NCBI GenBank assembly: GCA_026225945.1
Contig: JAMJFZ010003624.1
Span: forward strand, 8,045,001-8,109,000
Reading direction: 5' to 3'
Length of the DNA: 64,000 nt
From: Cricetomys ansorgei
Taxonomy: Eukaryota > Chordata > Mammalia > Rodentia > Nesomyidae
Made by a program: the position numbers and the translations under genes. This document shows positions 1-9,202 of the stretch, in pieces (positions within the stretch are counted from its first letter, which is position 1; every line of letters starts with the position of its first letter). Under the pieces are notes generated by a model. The model had not been told where the DNA came from. It made no database searches and was given only the letters and a program-made list of their open reading frames with translations.

Positions 1-59
1 TTTCCATGCTACAAGGACAGCTTACAGGAATATTATCCATAACTATAAAATATCCCACA
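1..59 (-). repeat. 3' LTR, U3 start only (cut by window edge)
   Basis: These 59 bp match 5177-5235 with three differences and end at the same TGTGGG (minus strand) U3 terminus. The rest of this LTR is outside the window. Confidence 0.8.
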
Positions 60-72
60 TCTCACCCTTTCT
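60..72 (-). other. Polypurine tract next to 3' LTR
   Basis: On the minus strand this reads AGAAAGGGTGAGA and abuts the U3 terminus. That is the expected place and composition for the plus-strand primer of a retrovirus. It also fixes the LTR boundary at 59/60. Confidence 0.65.
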
Positions 73-1404
73 GTTTATAATAAGCAGCAGACTGCTCACA
101 CAGTTCAAATGTGTTTGATGATTGTAACTGTCCCATAACATCAAGTATCAAGGCCAAAGTTCACCAATTGTTAATAAAAGTTCAATGTTTAGCAAAATGC
201 TCATGCAGTTCAAATGTCTTTGAAGAAAATCATCTGTAGCAGAAGAAAATGTGGTGATAATCAGCAGGTATCTGCATCTGCATCACCACAGTTGAGCAGT
301 GTGAAAACTGCCTCGATTTTCACTGGTCTTTTTGGCAAAACAGGCTCTGTGTAAGCTGCAGAGTCATCTCCAAGATGATTTCCAAGGACAAGATGGTTTT
401 TATGAAGCCAATAGCTTCCCATATTTCCCCTTTTCAAGAAGACTGTGCCTGGCTTCGGAGAGAAATAATGAACAATGAATCTGACCCATCTTTGGTTAAC
501 TGATTGCATGATCAGCACCTTGTCTTAGGTTGATTTCATGTCATAATTCTCACTTCCGGTCTCTGAGTACCAGCATCTGTACAAAGCCGGGGAATTCAAT
601 TCTTTGTAGTTATAGCCCATGGCCTCTGATCTTTCACAATGCTGTAAGGAGACCTTTAAGCAACACAGGAGCAAGGCAGCTAAGAAAGCCTTCAAAGGTC
701 CATTTTCATGGGACTATTGAGGTTGAAGGCTGGACAGTAACCCACACACTCTGATGTCTCTCAGCCCAGTGGTCTCTGGATACTCTCAGTTGGATGTTTC
801 ATTTCTGAAAAGACAAAAACACAACTTTTCCCCGACATGGGGTGGAGTCTCCACACTCCAGGCTACTATTATTAGAGCAAAATGCTTAAACATTATCTTT
901 TAAAATTAAAATTTTTATTATTTCAGGTTAAAATAGCCAATTATAGATACATCCTATACCCCTTTCTTTTTTAAATTTAAGCTGAAGTTTTATCATGTAT
1001 AATTTTAAAATCCAATAATTTGTCCCTTTCTTGCTAGACACTCATTTAGCATGCCAGCCTCTGGAGCTGTAGGTATGGCTGGTAACAGAACATCTACCTA
1101 CCATAATGCCTTATGGGCTTTGTAGTCTATGACAAACCCAGGAAGTTGGGACTTTTTCCAACATTAACTATAAACAAACTTCCAAGTACAGGTAAAACAA
1201 ATCTTTTTTGTCAACCAAATAAAACCAAATACCAAATCCCTGGAGGACCAGGACCAGTTGGCTGACTCTTTTGTCCACACTCCTGAACATACCAAGGCTG
1301 GTTATTTAGCAACCATAGCCAAGCTGCTGCTGAGAGACAAACTCTAACACAGGCAGTGTAGATTCTGCCCAAGCTTTCTGAGTCACTTTGTGTAACGATT
1401 CATT
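73..1404 (-). other. Proviral 3' internal region, no recognisable coding
   Basis: This is where RNase H, integrase and envelope would lie in a complete provirus, but I recognise none of them. It holds a loose tandem duplication (about 94-128 and 198-232, sharing CAGTTCAAATGT). At about 161-190 there is a stretch closely resembling the U5/PBS junction at 4849-4878. The remainder is AT-rich. A minus-strand open frame at 261-518 has no family resemblance that I can identify. Confidence 0.5.
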
Positions 1405-2160
1405 TTAAAATATTGTCCTCTTTTGTATCATGAGCTCAGTAGAGGAACAATCAGAAAGCATACAGTCAAGCTTGAGGTCTAGGTAATTTACATATGCATT
1501 CTGTAATCTACTTTCTACCTGAGTTAACTCCTTTTCTGCTGCTGTTAAACTTCTTGGGCTGTTTAAATTTGAATTATCATGCAATGTTTCTCCCAGCAGT
1601 TTTTGAACATCATTAAGAGTTTGTAATTGATCTCTCCTTATCTGTTGATTCACGATCTGTTGATTCACCTTATAGCTCAGATAATTGATAAACTATCCTC
1701 TTTGCACCTTTTCTGGAGCTATCTGTAATCTCCAACATGGTAAAATTATTTTCACCATATTAAACATTTTTTCTAAAGTGACTATATTAAAATCAGCCAA
1801 TAAATATCCAGTGGCTTTTGTACAAAATATTGACATAAAGTTGTACTATTTAACATTTCCTGGAGGAGGACTCTCCATTGATACCTTTTAACAGGCTGAG
1901 AATTATTATATGCTGGTGCTGTAAAAGCAAATCTTTCTCTATCCTGTTCTTGTAAAAGAATTACAGACTATACACAGCCCATTGGCTGAATTACTTTATT
2001 TATTGCTAACTTTTGTTCTACCCATACAGGCTTGTTCATTAGCCATTTTAGAGGTAGAGCTGTTGGTACCTCAGTACTTGATATATCCTGCTTATGAACA
2101 ACTTGGACAGCCTGTGATTTTTTTTTTTTTTTTGGATAACATTTTTAAAGATCTTTATCA
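1405..2160 (-). pseudogene. ERV pol (reverse transcriptase) remnants
   Basis: Two parts are seen on the minus strand. About 1850-2060 carries an RT finger/palm-like stretch with RFAFT and KRYQW motifs, broken by a stop. 1405-1668 carries a thumb-like stretch with LQTLNDVQKLLG and SPRSL. The polymerase active-site region expected between them is missing, so this is an internal deletion on top of point decay. A T-rich run near 2119-2133 also breaks the frame. Confidence 0.7.
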
Positions 2161-2168
2161 GTAGCATC

Positions 2169-2525
2169 TCAAATCCTACAGGTTGTTTCTGATATTGAAG
2201 GAATGTTAATATGTACATTCCATTGTTTTAATAGGTCTCTTCCCCATAAATTTATAGCTAGATCTGCCACATATGGTCTTATATTTCCTATTTCACTTTC
2301 TGGTCTTATGCATTTGACACTTGCTATAGTTTGTTTTATCTGAGAAAATGTTCCTATTCCTAAGAGCTGAGTAGTTACCTCTTTAAGAGGCCAGTTTGGA
2401 TTCCAGGAGTCTTGTGAAATGACTGTTACATCAGCTCCTGTGCCTAACAATCCTTTAATTAAAACTTCACTTATTTGTAATTTCAACTTAGGACTCTGAT
2501 CATTTATAGTTGCTTGCCAAAACAC
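2169..2525 (-). pseudogene. ERV aspartic protease remnant, catalytic Asp lost
   Basis: This is a 118-codon open stretch of retroviral-protease type. The active-site loop reads LLGTGAD where the family has D at the third position; the Gly codon is at 2442-2444. The C-terminal part carries the family's N-L-W-G-R-D-L-L-x-x-W segment. It lies directly downstream of the nucleocapsid remnant, as in ERV2 elements where pro is a separate frame. With the catalytic aspartate replaced it should be inactive even if expressed. Confidence 0.75.
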
Positions 2526-2589
2526 CTGTTTTTTAATACTTTTTAATTCACCTGTTCTATCAGCTACTGTTGCTCTGTCCTTGATAGCA

Positions 2590-4170
2590 AGGTCTAGAGA
2601 AGTGCGCTGATTTTTGCAGCAGGCACTACCTGCTTTAATCTCTCTGAGGGTGTGTTAATCCATTGCTGGTAAGAAATGAATGGCTTGTTTTTAGAGATAG
2701 GGGGCCTGAGCCAAGCCTCCAAAGGCGTTTCCCGACAGCAAGGAATTACCTTGGACATCTGGTACAGATCGACATTCATTAGTCCAATGTCTGCCTTTGC
2801 CACATCTTCTACATATTCCAGGAAGCTGAGATTTTCTTCCTGGCTTATTATCAGAGAAAACATTATTTCTAGGATCCATTTGTCTACAGTCCTTTTTAAA
2901 ATGACCTGTCTTTCCACAGCCAAAACATCTGACCTTTTGATTTTTAAGACCCTGAACAATTCCTTGTCCAATCATAGTGTCAGTGTAAGCATTGGATCCA
3001 GTATCAGTAGTAATTTAATCCATTGATCTAGTGAAGAATTTGTTTTTAACGGCCTTATTGCCTTTTGGCATTCTGAATTAGCATTTTCAAATGCCAGAGA
3101 TTTAATTAACACTTCCCATGTTTCCGTGTCTGATACTGTTTTATGGACAGCAGAAGTCAATCTCTGTAAAAAAATCAGTGTATGCCTCGTTTGGGCCTTG
3201 CACGATTTTAGTAAATGACTCAGACATTTTTCCTGGCTCTTCAACTTTATCCCAAGCATTTAAAGCAGCTGTATGACACTGTGCCAAAACATTATCATCA
3301 AACCGGATCTCACTTCTAATTCAGCATATTGACCTTTATGTATCAATTGATCGCTGAGAATATTAATGCCTCTAGCTCAGTTACGTTGTTCTATTACCAA
3401 AGCTTCTTCTTTCCACCATCTCAGCCATTGTAACTGAGGACCAGTTTCTAATACAGCTTTCACCAAGTCCTTCCAATCTTGTGGAATAATTCGGTTTTGT
3501 ACAGCCCAGTTGTCCAATATCTGTTTCACATAAGAAGAGTCATTCCATAGGCTACTACTGCCTCTTTAAATCTCTTTAAATCTAGCATTTCTGTAAGTTG
3601 CCATTCAAGTTTATCATAGCCTTGTGGATGGCCCTCATCAGTGGGCATTCTGTGTATACTTACTGGATAAGCCAGAGCTGGCTTTCTTAGAGTCTTTGGC
3701 TGCCACATTTCATTATAAGGTGGAGCCGTAGGCTCTGAATTCTGTGAGGTAGGTTTTTACTTCCTTCCATCAAACCTTGTTATCAAGGTTTGCTTTTTTT
3801 TCAGCCCACTTCTCTTTATTTAAGGCTGCTTCTTGTGAGAAGCAAGTAGATTCTGCTTTTCTTCCACCATTTTAAATTTTTCTGATTTTGCTTTTAATTT
3901 ATCTCCTATATCTAAGTCAGCTTCCCATAAAGAGCTAGATTTCCCTTTTCCTTCTGTACTGACAATTTTCCTTGAAAGAGCACAGTGTACCATGATCATT
4001 AAGAATGCAACTTGAAATACCAGGATAACAAAAACCATAATCTGTATTATGCCAGTCTCTGTTGAAGTATTTATCTCTTCATCTACCACTTTCATTCCTA
4101 AGACATCCATAACAAAACTATACAGAGCCCAGTTGCCCTGTGTCATAATATTTTCCATTTTTAACACGGA
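2590..4170 (-). pseudogene. ERV gag remnant (capsid and two-knuckle nucleocapsid)
   Basis: The minus strand carries broken gag frames. 3526-3708 and the codons after it resemble an ERV2 capsid N-terminal domain (KRFKEAVVAYG). Around 3180-3240 is a major-homology-like segment (QGPNEAYTDF), frameshifted in a T run. 2691-2975 carries two CX2CX4HX4C zinc knuckles: Cys/His at residues 17, 20, 25, 30 (2886-2927) and 55, 58, 63, 68 (2772-2813). The N-terminal piece at 3820-4167 has a strongly hydrophobic stretch (residues about 38-65), which could be a membrane-targeting segment or chance; I do not recognise it as a standard matrix domain. Several stops and frameshifts mean there is no intact Gag. 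Confidence 0.8.
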
Positions 4171-4833
4171 AAAATTTTCTTTTCCACTCTTACTTATCCT
4201 TCCCTTCCTTAGGAGACTTCTGTGTATTTTTCTTTTACTATTTCTTTCTTACTGTGGCTCCCATTTTCCAAGGAGCATTCTCTTTATTACCTTCTCTTCT
4301 TACAGGTCTGCAAATCTGTGGTTCCTTTCCTGGAACTTTATCGATCCACATCTGTGTGCACTTTTTCTTTAATTCTGTCTCTTTCTCTCCAGCTCTCCTC
4401 TTTCCATAGGAGGCCTTGCTCTTTTTTATTTATTTCTTACACTTCTCCCCTGTCTTTGCACTGCTCAGGAGCTACGTTATCTCCTGAGGTAAGGAGAATT
4501 AGTAATTACCTTTAAACTGCTTCTTTCTTTCGTTCTCTTTTTTATTTCTTTCTCTCTGCTTTTAAACTTAATATTCTTTCTTTCTCTTAACTTCACTCCT
4601 TTATTAACTACCTTTTACTTTGAGCTTACTTTACCTTTCCTGTGCCTTCTTTCTTCTTTTCTCCAGGTGTTGTAGAATTTCTCTGCTTTGGCTCTCGCTG
4701 TCCTGTGTTGTCTGTCGTTTCCTTGTAGACTAAGCATCTGGACTCTTGTGTCCCATGGGTGTTCTTGCCACACGTTGTCTGTCCTTTCATTGTTGAATCT
4801 CTGCCTGGACTCTCTGTCCCACGTGTGTTCTTG
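4171..4833 (-). other. Proviral 5' leader
   Basis: This lies between the primer site and gag. On the plus strand it is very pyrimidine-rich (repeated TTTCTTTCTT-type runs, 4180-4620), so purine-rich in the sense of the provirus. No gene is seen. Confidence 0.5.
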
Positions 4834-4851
4834 CCATGAGTTGGTGTGCCA
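4834..4851 (-). other. Degenerate primer binding site
   Basis: Directly inside the 5' LTR the minus strand reads TGGCACACCAACTCATGG. This is loosely like the tRNA-Lys primer site of betaretroviruses, with the CpG-containing positions altered. The assignment to Lys is an inference. Confidence 0.4.
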
Positions 4852-5235
4852 ATTGTTAAATTAGAGTTCAATGGTTTAATATGAGTCCATCGTTGAATTT
4901 TCTCAATGCTTTTTATTAATTACAAGCTATGTCAGTTCTCAGGGATTCAATACCAGGGTGGCTAGGCAAAGACTTCATTCCATATTTTTCCCTCCTGCTT
5001 CTCCTCTTTTGCCCCAGTCCTGGGTGCTTTTTCATTCCAAATCCTCCCTGTCTTTACCCAGCCCTCCAATATACAAATGAATGGAGCCTAACCTTCATCT
5101 ACCTTAAAGTTAAGGAATGTCCTATTCATGTGGAGAGCTGGGTGCACTCCATTGTTTACTGGTAGGAAGTGAATCCTTTCCGTGCTACAAGGACACCTTA
5201 CAGGAATATTATCTATAACTATAAAATATCCCACA
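4852..5235 (-). repeat. 5' LTR of the ERV2-like provirus
   Basis: On the minus strand it starts TGTGGGATATTTT at 5235 and ends TTTAACA(AT) just before the primer site. An AATAAA polyadenylation signal lies at about 4912-4917, near the 3' end. At about 384 bp it is typical of an ERV2 LTR. Confidence 0.75.
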
Positions 5236-5379
5236 ACAAAAGTGTTTTTGTTCAAAGTAGAAGGAGAGACCTACAGGAAGCCTTCAATTTGGATTCACAC
5301 TGCTCATATAGTAACCTGATTCTCAGAGAGAAGGATGTGGAAGAACTGTCCTATTGGTAATAACTGCAGGACTCAGGAA

Positions 5380-5660
5380 TGATTCCTTGGCTCTCCCAGT
5401 GTTCTCTCTGCCTGCCCTCTCTCCCTTCTACTTTCTCTCTTCCTTAGTTGCCATGAGTAAGAGCAACTCCACTGTGCCTATGCTCCCTGCCATGCTTCGC
5501 TGCCTCACTACAGGTCTACAGAAATGGAACCAGAATTCTGGACAGAGCGCTCTGAAACTGTTAACCAAAATAAATAGTTCAAGGAAACTGTTAACTAAAA
5601 TAAATAATTCAAGTTGATTTTCTTGGGCATTTTGTCACAATGATTAAAAGTTAACACAAA
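5380..5660 (+). mobile_element. MaLR-type LTR fragment
   Basis: A CCATGAGTAAGAGCAACTCC...GAAACTGTTAACCAAAATAAA...TTTTGTCACAATGATTAAAAG layout, as in rodent MaLR-like LTRs. A 30 bp piece around the AATAAA is duplicated in tandem (5557-5615). The exact family is uncertain. 5236-5379 shows nothing further. Confidence 0.5.
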
Positions 5661-6463
5661 CCGCTTGTATATAGAATTACAAAGGTTAGAAAAGGTTATT
5701 ACAATGCCCATCAAACAGTCTGTTTTCTTTAAACCAACACAGTATACATCGAACCACAGATCTTCCTCCCCAGTCTGTTCTCATCTGAAACAGCTCATTA
5801 CATCTAAAACAAGTCTTCTTTAAAGTAGAACTGTCACCTGGTATTTGACTTTTTAGTTAGAACTTACTTAGAAGTCTGATTCAAGTTATAAAAATAGTAT
5901 TTTTCTTTTAAATAACTCTGGGAAAATAGCTTTTCAGGTCTGTGTGTTTTTATTTCTGACACATTAAATTCCTCTCAAATAGTTAAATTTTAAATGCTTC
6001 TTTTCATAGAACAAAAGCAAAAGCTGGATGAAAATAGCAACATATGTCAATTTAGAAAATGGTTTGTTAAAACTTGTTATAGGTGTTTCAATAGTTTAAT
6101 TATACTGTCTATCTTTTACTGTAGCACAAAACAAATGGGGGTATAAGAAAACGTTAAGAGGTTCCCAGTTTTCCACTGAAGAATTTTAAAATAGGGACAA
6201 TTATCAAGTACTTCATTTATCTTTCACGTCCTAATTTTAAAATGAACATATGGCTAACTTACTCTCTAATGACAACCTTTGAAAGACACATTCACTAACT
6301 CAGAAGCATCTAAGGTTATTGTGCCAAAATTGTTGATCATCAGAAATTACTTGAGAGACTCTAACATTGGGACATTTCCAGGTTCCAGGTAATCTATATT
6401 TAAAAAAAAAAAAAACTACTCTAAGTACTATGATAATCAGGGATACAAAACCATACTCTAGGG
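5661..6463. other. Ankrd31 intron sequence, nothing recognised
   Basis: AT-rich intronic DNA. A minus-strand open stretch of about 50 codons lies at 5686-5838 with no start codon and no resemblance that I know. A poly-A run is at 6402-6414. Confidence 0.4.
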
Positions 6464-6653
6464 CAGCAGTTCTCAACCTGTGGGCCTTGACCCTTTGGAG
6501 ATCAAACAAACCGTCTACATATCAGATATTTACATTACAATTCATAAGTAACAAAATTACAATTATGAAGTAGCAATGGTTGGGGTCACCACAACATGAG
6601 AAACTGTTTTTAAAAGTCGGAGCTTTAGGAAGGTTGAGAACCACTGCTCTAAG
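6464..6653 (+). mobile_element. URR1-like hAT-Charlie non-autonomous DNA transposon
   Basis: About 190 bp bounded by inverted termini: CAGCAGTTCTCAACCTGTGG at the left and GGTTGAGAACCACTGCTCT at the right. The interior matches the GGGGTCACCACAACATGAG block of the rodent URR1 family. Orientation is nominal. Confidence 0.75.
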
Positions 6654-6717
6654 ATGTGAAGGCCTGACACAAAATCACATAATAAATGCTTATAAAATAA
6701 ACAGGAAATTCTTCTTA

Positions 6718-6795
6718 AGGGCTAGGAACATAGCTTACTGCTAAAGTAGTTGCCTGGCAAGGGTAATGGTTCAATCCTCAGAACTACAAGGAAAA
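6718..6795 (+). mobile_element. ID-type SINE
   Basis: A diverged GGGCTAGGAACATAGCTTACTG...GGTTCAATCCTCAGAAC body with tRNA-like A and B boxes, followed by an A-rich tail and a (TACA)n stretch. Confidence 0.6.
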
Positions 6796-7074
6796 AGATA
6801 TATACATACATACATACATATATACTTCTTTCAGTTACAGAAGCTAGATGAAAAACTTATTTTTCTAAATTCAGAAATTGCAAAAGAAAATTTTAGACAA
6901 ATTATTAGAAACCAAATATAGATATCTCAGTTTCAAGGAAAAATATTTGGCACTGAATTTTCTCTTTTTATCAAAGATAATTCATACAATAAATCTTCCT
7001 AGCTGTGGAATCAATAAACCTTTGGTCACCTTTGGAACTCCTGTCATTTCTGCTATTAAAACATATGAATGGGG

Positions 7075-7320
7075 ACTATGGAGATGGCAGTCAGTAAATT
7101 GCTTGTTCTGCGAGCATGAGGACCTGACCTCTGTCCCCACCATCCACATAAAGGCGAGGTGCAGTGGCTTGCACCTGTACATCCAGTGCTGGAGAGGCAG
7201 AAACAGGAGGAACCCTGGGACTTATTGGCCAGTCAGTCTATCAGAATCAGTTAACTCCAGATTCATGAGAGATCTTTCCTCAACAAATATAGTGGCAAGG
7301 AGCTAACAAAAGTACCCAGC
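7075..7320 (+). mobile_element. Composite B4-like SINE
   Basis: An ID/B2-like head (GGAGATGGCAGTCAGTAAATTGC) is joined to a B1-like body (CAGTGGCTTGCACCTGTACATCC...GGCAGAAACAGGAGG), the typical B4 arrangement. Confidence 0.55.
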
Positions 7321-7640
7321 ACCAACTTCTGGCTTCATATGCACACATACACAAGTAAACCCCACACACAAATGCATATGCACCCCTACACACACACATG
7401 CACACATGTACACGTATATTTATACGTGTATATAAATCAGGTGTGGTAGCTCACGTCTGCAATCCCAGGACTTAGCAGGCAAAGGCAGCTTCCCCACCAT
7501 GATATTAGGATCTCTGTAAGCCAGAATAAATCCTTCCCTTCTTAAATCATATATGTCAGCTATTTTGCCCCAGCAATGAGTGAAATACCTAATACATGTG
7601 TTGGCTCACTGCTCTTTGAAAACAAAAAATCCCTGCAATG
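7321..7640 (+). repeat. CA-rich tract, B1 scrap and MaLR-like 3' end
   Basis: 7340-7420 is an irregular (CA)n/(TA)n tract. 7438-7490 resembles a B1 head. 7505-7610 resembles a MaLR 3' end with CCAGAATAAATCC. Confidence 0.45.
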
Positions 7641-7935
7641 AGCAATCTCTGGGCCTATTAACATCCCATTAACAGTTCCATTAGGCAAAATGGTGCCCTG
7701 ATAGTCCTAGGTTGACCATCTAGGGCAAAAAAATTTCTGCCCTGCATGTAGAAGAGATCTGCGTTTCAGGAATCCAAAGCTAGTCTCCCAGTCCCAAGGA
7801 AGAATACTCTAATAAACCCAGACTGCAGAAACCCTCACGCAGTGCTCATTCTCCAGCCTATTGGTTATCTGTACCTGGATGAAAATACATTTTTGCTTTG
7901 TTTAAGTTTTTTCTAATAAAACTGTTTTTGAAGAA

Positions 7936-7977
7936 AAGAAAAGAGGAGGAGGAGGAGAAGGAGGAGGAAGAGGAGGC
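7936..7977 (+). repeat. Purine-only (GGA)n/(GAA)n tract
   Basis: GAAAAGAGGAGGAGGAGGAG...GGAAGAGGAGG: about 40 bases of pure purine within an Ankrd31 intron. Confidence 0.85.
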
Positions 7978-8320
7978 AAGGAGACTGCCCCAAATTCTAG
8001 GTCAGCCTGAGCTACATAGTGAGTCCCAGATAACACTGTAGTAAGAAGAAAAATCCCATCAAAAATAAACATATACATATGTGTATCTTCCCTGACATTC
8101 CTGAAGACTTTGTAGATAGGTATTTTAAATTTCCTCTCCTAAAACAAATGACTTTCATCAAATTTGCAACAAAGAAACTGAATGATTGGTTTAAAAAGCT
8201 GTAACAACTGAACAAAGGACGAGAACCAAAATCGTAACAGGGAAAAAAACATAACTTAGTAATCTGCCACCGATAGCAGGTCCAGCTTTTGAGAGGTGAT
8301 GTCAAACAACACTGACCCAC

Positions 8321-8430
8321 CTGCAATACTAGGTCATCACTCAGAGTTGGTCTCATCTCATTTTTATTCTTCTGTTCTTCTGAGTCCTTTCTGAGTTTGA
8401 GCCCACGTTGAATCTCAGGAGAAAGCATGC
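8321..8430 (-). CDS. Ankrd31: Ankrd31 exon 3
   Basis: 110 nt, entered in phase 1 (GGC split Gly) and ending on a complete Gln codon. The acceptor is TTCTTTATAG|GC and the donor GCAG|GTGGGT. It encodes a basic, charged segment (SPEIQ...KLRKDSEEQKNKNEMRP). Confidence 0.9.
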
Positions 8431-9160
8431 CTATAAAGAAACAGAAATAATCACAATAGTTTCATTATTTCACATTTACATGAATTCAAGAATTTTATAA
8501 GTACTATAAAATGTCATTCAAAATCATTTGATGGGGACTAACATTATATATTGTTAAATGATAGGGTGCATGCTTAGCACATTTGAGGCCTGGGTTCAAA
8601 TCCTAGCACAGTCCAAAAGATTGTACATCACAGTTTCTTAGCTGTCACTTTTATATCTCAATATTTTTAAATTATTACTTATTGGGGATCATGCTGCATT
8701 GAACACAACAATGCTTGATATTTCTTGGCCTCAGGATGAAGAAATGCAATGAGTATATATCGAAAATTGTATACTCTGGGACTGGGAAGATGTCTTGTGG
8801 GTAAACTGCTTGTTGTTGTTTTGTTAAAGCAGCCCAAGCTAAGACACACCTTGTCACTCAACATAAGAAAAGGAGAAGTTTCCTCAGAACTAACAATCTG
8901 ATTTCTTCCATCTAGATACACAAATACACTAAGAGCTTAAGATACTAAAGAACTAATGGCACAGAAACAGTCACACAGATGAATGAATGAAGTAGTGGGA
9001 AATAGACAGTTACATATATGCGCACAGAAATGTAATGTACCATGGCCTGGCAAGATGGCTCAGTGGGCAAAGGTGCATTCTGTCAAGCCTGACCACCTAA
9101 GTTCAATCCCTAGGACACACGTGGCAAGAGAGAATCAACTTTCACAAGCTGTCCTCCAAC

Positions 9161-9202
<42 letters not shown>

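Larger units (their letters stand above)
1..5235 (-). mobile_element. Decayed ERV2/betaretrovirus-like provirus, internally deleted
   Basis: A minus-strand provirus. The 5' LTR is at 4852-5235 and the start of the 3' LTR is at 1-59, running off the left edge. The two LTR ends match over 59 bp with three visible mismatches. Between them, in the expected order, are a degenerate primer binding site, gag capsid and two-knuckle nucleocapsid remnants, a protease remnant, reverse transcriptase scraps and a polypurine tract. The internal part is only about 4.8 kb, and I see no RNase H, integrase or envelope, so it is deleted as well as broken by stops and frameshifts. Two CX2CX4HX4C knuckles plus an RDLL-W protease tail point to the ERV2 (IAP/MMTV-related) class. 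It is in the same orientation as Ankrd31. It is non-functional as it stands. Confidence 0.85.

Noticed and set aside
5686..5838. Minus-strand open stretch of about 50 codons after an AG, with spaced cysteines (CFRC...CILC), considered as Ankrd31 exon 4.
   Set aside because: It does not resemble the ANKRD31 sequence expected after exon 3, ends in a stop, and lacks a donor consistent with the phase.
6878..7306. 142-codon plus-strand frame.
   Set aside because: More than half of it is a B4-like SINE; no protein similarity is seen.
9163..9200. (CA)n and other microsatellites as special regulatory elements.
   Set aside because: They sit in SINE tails or bodies and are ordinary for rodent genomes.
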